From: Methanobacterium sp.
GTDB taxonomy: Archaea; Methanobacteriota; Methanobacteria; Methanobacteriales; Methanobacteriaceae
Length of the DNA stretch: 8,573 bases
Assembly (NCBI GenBank): GCA_021372715.1
Contig: JAJFTX010000124.1
Location: 1-8,573 of the forward strand
Reading direction: 5' to 3'
Position 1 is the stretch's first letter; each line of letters begins with the position of its first letter. The translations under genes and the position numbers were made by a program. The notes under the pieces were generated by a model that saw only the letters and a list, made by a program, of their open reading frames with translations, made no database searches and was not told the DNA's origin. Below, in pieces: positions 1 through 5,216 of this stretch.

Positions 1-18
1 AAAAAAAGGAATAATATT

Positions 19-378
19 ATGAATAACACAGTTAAAATATTAATAATAGTTTTTGTAATCCTCGTTGGTTTATTAGGGTTAACTGGCGGTTTTATTTTAC
101 AAGGATATTTCAATAATGACAATAATAATTCTACGGTTAATCAAAGTAATGAATCTGTAAACAACACCACCACCACCTCCTCAGGTGATAAATCAGACGG
201 TAATGTAGATGGTACTCCAATTATAAATAATAACGTTCTTCCATGCCCAAATTGTCATTCAATGGACAAACTTGTTATAGTAGGACAATATCAAAAAATA
301 ATTCTAAATAAGACTCGTACTTATTATATTATTCATTGTAATAATTGTGGTTATGAATTTGAAGAAGATGATGCATAG
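19..378 (+). CDS. Membrane-anchored protein with C-terminal zinc ribbon
   Basis: This 119-residue protein has no function I recognise. Residues 5-28 form one hydrophobic segment (signal anchor), residues 32-72 are a low-complexity Asn/Ser/Thr/Asp linker, and the C-terminal part has two Cys pairs, CPNC (C76, C79) and CNNC (C107, C110), spaced as in a zinc ribbon. It ends in an acidic tail. The Asn/Thr-rich linker contains several N-x-S/T sequons, so the soluble part may be outside the cell and glycosylated; that is inference. The ATG is supported by AAGGA at 6-10, eight bases upstream. It is the first of a run of zinc-ribbon membrane proteins on the same strand, but a gap of about 300 bp separates it from the next clear one, so it is probably transcribed separately. 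The two cysteine pairs are well seen; zinc binding itself is assumed from the family. Confidence 0.85.
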   Translation: MNNTVKILIIVFVILVGLLGLTGGFILQGYFNNDNNNSTVNQSNESVNNTTTTSSGDKSDGNVDGTPIINNNVLPCPNCHSMDKLVIVGQYQKIILNKTRTYYIIHCNNCGYEFEEDDA

Positions 379-460
379 TCTATGGTAGAGGCTTTTTAAT
401 ATCAAGGAAAAAAAACAAAAAGTATAAGTTTCAAAGTCGTCTCGAGAGTGCATATCACTA

Positions 461-574
461 ATGAAAGAGCAAAATAGAAAGAAAAACAGTAAAAATAAGA
501 ATAAAAAAAGACCCCCTACACCAGCACCAACATCAATACCAGAACCAGAAGCATCTTCCATTATCCAATCTTAA
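461..574 (+). CDS. Possible 37-residue Lys-rich/Pro-rich small ORF
   Basis: The stretch between the genes ending at 378 and starting at 676 has no ordinary gene. It does hold an ATG-started reading frame of 37 codons. The product has a strongly basic Lys/Asn-rich first half (residues 2-17), then a Pro-rich segment of the type PPTPAPTSIPEPEA, and ends SIIQS. This composition is uneven enough to look like a real or once-real linker or tail. However, there is no convincing ribosome binding site (only GAGAG at 444-448) and the frame is open upstream only to 428. It could be a short peptide, the remnant of a longer gene, or chance. The opposite strand is also open here (304-561) but reads as Leu/Phe runs, the complement of the purine-rich coding strand. 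Confidence 0.2.
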   Translation: MKEQNRKKNSKNKNKKRPPTPAPTSIPEPEASSIIQS

Positions 575-580
575 AATCTA

Positions 581-608
581 CACATATGCTCTTCATGTCG
601 AAGATGTG
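581..608. repeat. Imperfect hairpin upstream of the two-ribbon gene
   Basis: CACAT (581-585) pairs with ATGTG (604-608), and CTTC (591-594) with GAAG (600-603), around a 5-base loop. A 5-base bulge lies on the left arm only. It sits between the small-ORF region and the promoter-like boxes before 676. It could be a weak terminator stem or nothing; no long T tract follows. Confidence 0.25.
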
Positions 609-620
609 CTGGAAATATTC

Positions 621-640
621 TTTATATCAATAATATAAAA
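621..640 (+). promoter_or_regulatory. Putative archaeal TATA boxes for 676-2085 transcription unit
   Basis: TTTATATC (621-628) and AATATAAAA (632-640) both match the AT-rich archaeal TATA element. They would put a transcription start about 25 bases downstream, just ahead of the GGTGA ribosome binding site at 664-668. In such AT-rich DNA TATA matches are common, so only the position supports them. Confidence 0.3.
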
Positions 641-675
641 ATATAACAAAAAATAATGGATTAGGTGACTTCAAA

Positions 676-1092
676 ATGTTTTGTCCGGCTTGTGGTTCCA
701 AGAATGATGATGAAGCTAAATTTTGTAAAAAATGTGGTGAGGATTTTAGTAATTTAGGTAGTAACCGCCTTAATGCTATAGATCGATGCCCCTATTGTGC
801 TGAAGAGATCAGTCCAGCTGCAAAAAAATGCAAACATTGCGGAGAATGGTTAGATAAAAAAACTAGAAACCAAGATACAAATGATTATTCTCTTGCTATA
901 CTTTTAGGGATAATATTTACTATTTTGGGAGGAATCATTGGTCTAATAATTTCTTTATATTTAATTTCTAGGAATGATAAAAGAGCGCAAAATGCTGGGA
1001 TAGTATTATTAATAGTGAATATTGTTTGGATATTCGTTTTATTAATAATGTTTGCAGGTTGGATGGCCGCCATGTCCTATTATTACTATTAA
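676..1092 (+). CDS. Double zinc-ribbon, two-TM membrane protein
   Basis: This 138-residue protein starts directly with a zinc ribbon (C3, C6, C17, C20; MFCPACG...FCKKCG), as is typical of the zinc-ribbon (zinc_ribbon_2/DZR-like) domains found in archaeal membrane proteins. A second ribbon of a different type follows at C38, C41, C52, C55 (RCPYCAEEIS...KCKHCGEW). Two hydrophobic helices then span about 73-97 and 107-132, joined by a basic turn (SRNDKRAQ), and the tail is tyrosine-rich. The ribbons are probably cytoplasmic, because they precede the first helix without a signal sequence; this is inference. The start is fixed by GGTGA at 664-668. The next gene begins 21 bp downstream with its own ribosome binding site, so the two are likely cotranscribed. 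The function is unknown; such ribbons often mediate protein or nucleic-acid contacts, and nothing here shows which. Confidence 0.9.
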   Translation: MFCPACGSKNDDEAKFCKKCGEDFSNLGSNRLNAIDRCPYCAEEISPAAKKCKHCGEWLDKKTRNQDTNDYSLAILLGIIFTILGGIIGLIISLYLISRNDKRAQNAGIVLLIVNIVWIFVLLIMFAGWMAAMSYYYY

Positions 1093-1113
1093 ATTTGAAA
1101 GAGGTTTGTTGTA

Positions 1114-2085
1114 ATGTTTTGCCCAGAATGTGGACATAAGAATGACTCTGATTCAAATTTCTGTGATGAATGTGGTTATAAATTAAATAATACAGCAGAA
1201 ATTATTATAAAACAAAAAGTTCAAAATGAAGATTTTGATCAAAATAAACCTGAATTTAAATCAAAACTTATACTAGAAGCTGTTTTAGTTGGGATTATTT
1301 CAGCTATAATTTTATTATACATTACTCAAGGGAATATTATATCTTTTATTTTAGTCCCTCTTATTTGTAGTATTTTAGCCAGTTTCTTATTTGGAAATAA
1401 GAAAAATTATGGTAGTATTAACGGTATTTCAATTGGTTTAATTGCGGTATTTTCAGCATTTTTCTTTAATCATGATAGTAGTACTTTTCTATCTAATACT
1501 GGTGTTATAGGGCCATTTCTTGGCCCTTTGTCTGTTGCATGGGCATTTATTTTGATAATATTTTTTTTAATAGCTGCTGTGATAGGCATTCCTCTTGGAA
1601 TAATCGGCGGTAAAATTGGTATTTACCTAAATAAATCTAGAAGTCATGAAAATAAAACTAATATAACCACTTATATAAAATCATTTAATTGGAAAGCAAT
1701 TTTAATAGGGTCTATTTTAGGTTCTGTTGTGGGTATAATAATTTTATTAAAATCAATTAGTTATTTGGGGGTTTCTCCATTACCTTTGTTAATTGGTCTG
1801 ATAACTGGTTATATTGCAGATGGAAGTTGGAAAAAGGGAGCTATTCATGGTGGGATAGCTAGTTCTATTGTTTCATTAGTTATTATGATAATATTCCTTA
1901 TCTTAATTATTACTGGTTCATCTTCCTCAGTTACTCCAGATGCATACATATTAACGTTGACTAGTATTCTTCTAAGTATTATAGGTATAGTAATTTTGAT
2001 ATGTTTCTTATTTATAGGTGCTTTAGGCGGGATCATAGGATCATACATAAAAAAATTAATAAAAAACAGACAAAGTAATAATTAA
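1114..2085 (+). CDS. Zinc-ribbon polytopic membrane protein, DUF5518-like, internally duplicated
   Basis: The protein has 323 residues. An N-terminal zinc ribbon (C3, C6, C17, C20) is followed by a polar linker (25-50) and about eight hydrophobic segments, near 52-71, 74-94, 102-119, 142-171, 194-213, 217-236, 243-267 and 280-312. The membrane region falls into two similar halves. Each starts with a short lead (FKSKLILEAVLVG at 48; FNWKAILIGSILG at 191), has a charged-Gly turn in the middle (NKKNYGSINGISIG at 95; GSWKKGAIHGGIAS at 237), and ends in a Gly-rich helix plus basic residues (GIIGGKIGIYLNK; GGIIGSYIKKLIK). The second half resembles DUF5518, a family of unknown function that I recall mainly from Methanobacteria. 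AAGAGGT at 1099-1105 supports the ATG. It probably forms an operon with 676-1092, whose ribbon it shares. Function unknown. Confidence 0.88.
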   Translation: MFCPECGHKNDSDSNFCDECGYKLNNTAEIIIKQKVQNEDFDQNKPEFKSKLILEAVLVGIISAIILLYITQGNIISFILVPLICSILASFLFGNKKNYGSINGISIGLIAVFSAFFFNHDSSTFLSNTGVIGPFLGPLSVAWAFILIIFFLIAAVIGIPLGIIGGKIGIYLNKSRSHENKTNITTYIKSFNWKAILIGSILGSVVGIIILLKSISYLGVSPLPLLIGLITGYIADGSWKKGAIHGGIASSIVSLVIMIIFLILIITGSSSSVTPDAYILTLTSILLSIIGIVILICFLFIGALGGIIGSYIKKLIKNRQSNN

Positions 2086-2086
2086 T

Positions 2087-2171
2087 ATGTTTTTGCCCAG
2101 ATTGTGTTAAAAAATGTTTCAAAGAAGTTTTTTGTGATGAAATTGGGCTAAATCTAAAAAGTAGGGATTAA
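2087..2171 (+). pseudogene. Frameshifted zinc-ribbon relic
   Basis: An ATG two bases after the previous stop begins a frame that dies after seven codons. Dropping one T from the run at 2090-2094 gives MFCPDCVKK, then FCDEIGLNLKS, ending at TAA 2169-2171. This lines up with the N terminus of the 1114-2085 protein (MFCPECGHK...FCDECGYKLNN). At the DNA level, runs such as TTTTGCCCAGA and TGTGATGAA are shared between the two. One Cys of the second pair has become Ile, and the Gly after the first pair has become Val. No ribosome binding site precedes it. It therefore reads as a decayed copy of the ribbon-encoding 5' end. A sequencing error could explain the extra T but not the lost Cys and Gly. 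Confidence 0.72.
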
Positions 2172-2179
2172 TCAAGATG

Positions 2180-2192
2180 GAGGTTTGTTAAA
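2180..2192 (+). promoter_or_regulatory. Ribosome binding site and leader duplicated from the 1114 gene
   Basis: GAGGTTTGTT at 2180-2189 is identical to 1101-1110 ahead of the zinc-ribbon gene at 1114. In both cases the next codon-sized position 13 bases from the first G is AT-something: ATG at 1114-1116 and ATC at 2193-2195. This leader decides where the following ORF should start. Confidence 0.6.
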
Positions 2193-2408
2193 ATCGGAAG
2201 CCTAAAACCATGTAAAACTTGTGGAAGAGAAATAAGTACTAGTGCTAGAAAATGTCCTCATTGTGGTGAACGAAATCCAACAGCGACACCTTTTAAAGAT
2301 ATGAGTACTCCCGAAAAGGCAGTATATGCTGGTGGAATGAGTATTTTTACTATAGTTTTTATAATAATATTTATAATTGCCTTTATAGTCATCCTGGCGT
2401 TTTGTTAA
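2193..2408 (+). CDS. Zinc-ribbon, one-TM protein with ATC at the start position (possible pseudogene)
   Basis: From ATC at 2193 the frame encodes 71 residues: a zinc ribbon (KPCKTCGREIS...KCPHCGE; C7, C10, C21, C24), a polar Pro/Thr linker (28-46), and one hydrophobic helix (about 47-70) ending in Cys. The ribbon is of the same type as the second ribbon of the 676-1092 protein. The frame is open back to 2172 but holds no ATG, GTG or TTG before the ribbon. The first in-frame ATG (at D36-M37) is past it, and the ATG at 2209 is out of frame and meets a stop at once. The leader GAGGTTTGTT, copied from the 1114 gene, points to 2193 as the start. Either ATC is used as a rare start, or the gene has lost its start and is freshly inactivated. 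The intact ribbon and helix argue that the loss, if real, is recent. Confidence 0.6.
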   Translation: MGSLKPCKTCGREISTSARKCPHCGERNPTATPFKDMSTPEKAVYAGGMSIFTIVFIIIFIIAFIVILAFC

Positions 2409-2420
2409 AAAATTTATAGG

Positions 2421-2428
2421 TTTATATT
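2421..2428 (+). promoter_or_regulatory. Putative TATA box for 2466 gene
   Basis: TTTATATT lies 38-45 bases ahead of the ATG at 2466, which would give a transcript with a short leader of roughly 15-20 bases. No Shine-Dalgarno match precedes that ATG. The support is positional only. Confidence 0.3.
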
Positions 2429-2465
2429 CTCTTAATTTGAAAATGAATGATAAAAGTGTTTATTA

Positions 2466-2912
2466 ATGTATCATTTAATGAAAAAGAGTTATAGATTTGA
2501 AAATTTTTTGATCTTTATAATCTGTCTGATATTATATGAAATTAATATCCTTTTCTTTTCAAATTTAAATGGTATAAATTATTTTTTTTCGAGCTATTTT
2601 AATGATTTACTGGCTCCTCTTTTACTGTTTTCTTATATTAATCTACTTCTATCATTAGTTAATAAAAAAATGTATTCACTCAAATATTTAATTCCGATAA
2701 TAATATTATGTTCGTTTGTATGGGAATATCTGGTTCTATTTTTCAAACCTACTAGCATATCAGACCCCATAGATATACTATTTTATATTTCCGGGACCTT
2801 AATCTATTGGATAATTCAAAAAAACATGACAAAAAATAAAAAAACTAACAAAAAAAAGAATATGCTAAAGAAAGAATTTAATATGATTTTGAAGAATCTA
2901 AAAAAATCTTAA
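2466..2912 (+). CDS. Small integral membrane protein with basic C-terminal tail
   Basis: I do not recognise the family with confidence. The 148 residues hold about four hydrophobic segments (near 13-31, 44-64, 72-91 and 103-117) and then a Lys/Asn-rich tail from about 118 to the end, which by the positive-inside rule should be cytoplasmic. The segments FNDLLAPLLLF (45-55) and DPIDILFYISGTLIYW (100-115) resemble the layout of small VanZ-like or related four-helix proteins in which an Asp-Pro-x-Asp motif precedes the last helix; this is only a resemblance. The start is uncertain: the ATG at 2466 and a second in-frame ATG at 2478 (MKKSYRF) both lack a ribosome binding site. Its 3' end faces the nitroreductase gene, with 27 bp between the two stops. 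It is probably separate from the zinc-ribbon cluster, since it has no cysteine motif. Confidence 0.72.
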   Translation: MYHLMKKSYRFENFLIFIICLILYEINILFFSNLNGINYFFSSYFNDLLAPLLLFSYINLLLSLVNKKMYSLKYLIPIIILCSFVWEYLVLFFKPTSISDPIDILFYISGTLIYWIIQKNMTKNKKTNKKKNMLKKEFNMILKNLKKS

Positions 2913-2939
2913 TTAAATACCCAGTATAAATGAACTTAT

Positions 2940-3596
2940 TTATTTCATCCATTTAGTTGTTTTTTGAATATCTGGTCTAGGTGTAGGATTTGGATTTACT
3001 TTCGGATATCCAATTGCACATCCATTTAATGCATATTTTCTAACTGGAAGTTCTAAAAGTTTCATCAACTGCTCATCATCGGCCATCTGGCTGGTTAGTG
3101 ATATTAACTGAAAGCCTAGATTTAATGCGGTTGCCTTTAGCCACATATTCTCCAGTACATGGGCCAATGATTCCTGTTCAGCTGGAGGAACACCTCTAAG
3201 TTCAGCAACTATGATAAAGAAAGGTGCTGTAGTTACCCCGGGAACACCTTTTTCACTAATCATCCTGAGTCTGTTAAGAAACGGTTCAAATTTGGATTTT
3301 ATGAATGGCTTTTCTTTTATTAAACCTTCAAAATGTTTAACCCCTTCTGCAGCCTTTTTTTCCATTAAAAGAGCTAGAGTTTCAATACTTTCAGTACCTT
3401 TTTCAAAGACATAAAAATGTCTGAAATCTTTACTATCTCCTACTGCGGCAGCAGCATAAGGTGCTAACATTCCTGCTTCTATAATATCTTCAATATATTT
3501 TTTTGGAGGTTTATCGTCCTTAAAAACTCTTATGGAGCGTCTTGTCCTAACAATATCATCGAATATTAAATTACGCTCATTTATATCATTTTCCAT
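2940..3596 (-). CDS. Nitroreductase-family flavoprotein
   Basis: This is a 218-residue cytoplasmic protein of the nitroreductase superfamily, FMN-dependent enzymes that move electrons from NAD(P)H to nitro compounds, quinones, enones or other acceptors. The N-terminal signature RTRRSIRVF (17-25), with its FMN-phosphate-binding Arg/Ser, is clear. The second FMN region follows at AGMLAPYAAAA (41-51). The segment PPAEQESLAHVLENMWLKA (137-155), followed by LNLGFQLISL, is the conserved dimer/FMN helix, and NGCAIGYPK (191-199) is the typical C-terminal strand. Residues 67-118 form a longer helical insert than in minimal family members. The physiological substrate cannot be read from sequence; such proteins are common and varied in methanogens. 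The start is set by GGGAGGA at 3604-3610, seven bases before the ATG. It is transcribed leftward, separated from the upstream membrane-protein gene by a terminator, so it is likely monocistronic. Confidence 0.93.
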   Translation of the reverse strand: MENDINERNLIFDDIVRTRRSIRVFKDDKPPKKYIEDIIEAGMLAPYAAAAVGDSKDFRHFYVFEKGTESIETLALLMEKKAAEGVKHFEGLIKEKPFIKSKFEPFLNRLRMISEKGVPGVTTAPFFIIVAELRGVPPAEQESLAHVLENMWLKATALNLGFQLISLTSQMADDEQLMKLLELPVRKYALNGCAIGYPKVNPNPTPRPDIQKTTKWMK

Positions 3597-3603
3597 AATT
3601 TAA

Positions 3604-3650
3604 TCCTCCCTAATAATTTTCTATCAATAATTTATATTTGATGTATATTA
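3604..3650 (-). promoter_or_regulatory. Ribosome binding site and TATA candidates for the nitroreductase
   Basis: Read on the - strand, GGGAGGA (3604-3610) is a strong ribosome binding site. Upstream, CAAATATAAA (3631-3640) and TAATATACAT (3641-3650) are TATA-like. The second gives the better spacing for a short leader that still includes the ribosome binding site. Confidence 0.45.
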
Positions 3651-3787
3651 TTCATAAATAATAAATTTAAAGACTTATTGGAGTTTATAAATGTCAAAAA
3701 TCAGTATTTCTTATCAAATAGAAAAATTTAAAAATGCAGTAGATTAGTGTATGATATATATTCCCGTTTTTTTTAAAATCTTGCTTC

Positions 3788-3827
3788 AAAAAAAAATAAT
3801 AAATAAAGGGGTTTTAAATCCTTTATT
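3788..3827 (-). terminator. Intrinsic-type terminator overlapping the stop codon of the 3823-4800 gene
   Basis: On the - strand AATAAAGG (3820-3827) pairs perfectly with CCTTTATT (3802-3809) across a 10-base loop, followed by ATTATT and a run of nine T (3788-3796). The left arm includes the TAA stop (3823-3825). Archaeal termination depends mainly on the T run; the stem adds support. Confidence 0.65.
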
Positions 3828-4800
3828 CAAGGCCTAACTTGACTCCGCCAATTCTTGGTGCTAAGAAGTTGTAGATTATGGTTATAATAGCAACCATAAT
3901 GAATGTTCCGAGGAAGTATCTTATTATATCATAGATTAGGACTTCAATTCCAAGTACTGCATTTCCTGCTGCTGCTATAATTATCAATTGCACAATTCCC
4001 ATTATAATTCCGAATATAAGTGCAACTGACGCAATAGCCAGTGATGCTGCAACTATGGGTATGTTTGTTATTTCATGTGCTTTATCTGCAGATGCTAAAA
4101 TTAATCTTAATCCACCAACTCTAGGTATCATGAAGTTGTAGAATATTGCTGCAAGTGCACTAGCAATGAATCCACCTATAAATACAACAATTGGTAGACC
4201 AATGATTAACATCAATGCTATAACAACTCCACCAGTACCTACAACTGAACCATTTGGAAGATTTGCAGCTGTAAAATTAGTTGCATTCACTGACAGGTTT
4301 GTAGCATTGCTCATGCTTAAAATAGCAGTTGCGTTGTTCACTACAGATACACCTAGTTGCATAACAAGGGGAATAATTGTACTAACAATGGTAGTCAATG
4401 GAAAAATCAATGCAGTCATTATAAGTCCTATTATTAATGCCCATACTGCAGCTACAGCAGATGATATCAGTGCAAAAGACATGACTGGTAATGATTTTAC
4501 TTGATCACCTTCAAGTCCCAATTTTATTCCGCCAAGCCTTGGTACAAACATGTTATAAATCATTGCAGTAATAAATGAAAAAGCTGTATACACCAGAAAT
4601 GCCCCTATGGGGTAGAGGATTATCATTGATATACCTAGACTGGCAAATATCAGTGCTGCTCCAGGTAAAAATGCTGACAATACTCCAAATGCAATCAATA
4701 GTAATATTGCATATATAAAGCCTATAATGGCACTGATCGAAGCAGACATCACTGTAAAAGGCGCTAGTTCAATAGATTTTATTTCTTTAACGTCCAACAA
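3823..4800 (-). CDS. Triplicated-domain membrane protein (DUF3566-like repeats), TTG start
   Basis: The function is unknown. From TTG at 4800 the protein has 325 residues with six or more hydrophobic segments, in three units ending near 97, 238 and 325. Each unit begins with a short polar lead (VKEIKSIELAPFTVM; QVKSLPVMSFALI; HEITNIPIVAASL) and ends in a signature containing Tyr-Asn and a basic/Gly-Gly turn (IYNMFVPRLGGIKLGLE; FYNFMIPRVGGLRLIL; IYNFLAPRIGGVKLGLE; YN at 82-83, 221-222, 310-311). The layout recalls the actinobacterial DUF3566 unit, whose C terminus is LYN...GGIE; this is from memory. The middle unit has a long Asn/Thr-rich loop with six N-x-S/T sequons, presumably external. A GTG at 4809 extends the frame by three codons, but it lies inside the GGAGGTGA ribosome binding site. 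The TTG is five bases after that site and aligns exactly with the first codon of the divergent paralog. Confidence 0.85.
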   Translation of the reverse strand: MLDVKEIKSIELAPFTVMSASISAIIGFIYAILLLIAFGVLSAFLPGAALIFASLGISMIILYPIGAFLVYTAFSFITAMIYNMFVPRLGGIKLGLEGDQVKSLPVMSFALISSAVAAVWALIIGLIMTALIFPLTTIVSTIIPLVMQLGVSVVNNATAILSMSNATNLSVNATNFTAANLPNGSVVGTGGVVIALMLIIGLPIVVFIGGFIASALAAIFYNFMIPRVGGLRLILASADKAHEITNIPIVAASLAIASVALIFGIIMGIVQLIIIAAAGNAVLGIEVLIYDIIRYFLGTFIMVAIITIIYNFLAPRIGGVKLGLE

Positions 4801-4805
4801 TTTTT

Positions 4806-4813
4806 TCACCTCC
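4806..4813 (-). promoter_or_regulatory. Ribosome binding site deciding the TTG start at 4800
   Basis: GGAGGTGA on the - strand is the same octamer found before the paralog at 5203-5210. The spacing is five bases to TTG here and six to ATG there. The GTG at 4807-4809 is part of this site and so cannot sensibly be the start. Confidence 0.75.
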
Positions 4814-5202
4814 TTTTTTAATCCATAACTATTATATTAACCCAACTTTCATATTAAATTATCTATTATGGGCTAAAATTCATATAATAACCCTTAATTT
4901 TAGATATAAGAAGTTAAAAAAATTATTTGAACAATATAATTATTTCACATTTTCTATTCAGTCCTTAATCTGCTGCGTTAAATCACGGTTTAAAGAAATA
5001 AAATTAATTTTTACAAATCCCAAATTTTTAAATGTTACTTTTCTGTTGAGGATTTCTAATTATCCTTTTTAAGGATAAAACTAATTTCTTTAGGTCATTA
5101 ATTTTTTTTTAAATGATGATTTTTTTTAATTCTGGATTTAATTAGGGAAATAATTAATATTATTAAGTTTTAATAATTTATTAGGGTTTAAAAATTGTAA
5201 AA
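4814..5202. other. AT-rich divergent intergenic region (about 390 bp)
   Basis: The spacer separates the divergent start sites of the two paralogous membrane proteins. I see no gene, tRNA or CRISPR-type repeat in it. It holds several TATA-like stretches, including TTAATATAAT (4831-4840, - strand) and AATTTAATAT (4851-4860, - strand), T tracts near 5101-5109 and 5121-5128, and one perfect inverted repeat (5060-5078). Its length is more than two promoters need, so it may hold regulator sites or an untranslated leader. Confidence 0.5.
5060..5078. repeat. Perfect 8-bp inverted repeat in the divergent spacer
   Basis: TTATCCTT (5060-5067) and AAGGATAA (5071-5078) are separated by TTT. The dyad is short enough for a dimeric regulator, or for a weak RNA stem in a leader of the 5217 gene. 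No long T run follows immediately, so a terminator is less likely. Confidence 0.45.
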
Positions 5203-5210
5203 GGAGGTGA
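5203..5210 (+). promoter_or_regulatory. Ribosome binding site for the 5217 gene
   Basis: GGAGGTGA is six bases before the ATG at 5217. It makes this ATG preferable to the in-frame ATG at 5229 (M5). Confidence 0.8.
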
Positions 5211-5216
5211 GAATAA

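Noticed and set aside
304..561. 85-codon open frame on the - strand
   Set aside because: It overlaps the end of the 19-378 gene, has no good ribosome binding site, and its Leu/Phe runs are simply the complement of a purine-rich stretch.
2087..2110. Seven-codon ORF MFLPRLC as a leader peptide
   Set aside because: It has no ribosome binding site, and the sequence is better explained as a frameshifted zinc-ribbon start.
3691..3747. 18-residue ORF on the + strand preceded by GGAG (3680-3683)
   Set aside because: The site and spacing are fair, but the peptide is very short, has no recognisable features, and such matches arise often in AT-rich spacers.
4166..4504. 112-codon open frame on the + strand inside the leftward membrane gene
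   Set aside because: It is a shadow of a well-supported gene: the other strand has repeats, a paralog and a strong ribosome binding site.
4931..4943. 13-base sequence ACAATATAATTAT repeated at 6215-6227
   Set aside because: Low-complexity AT sequence; an exact 13-mer of this kind is weak evidence, and the two copies sit at different distances from their downstream genes.
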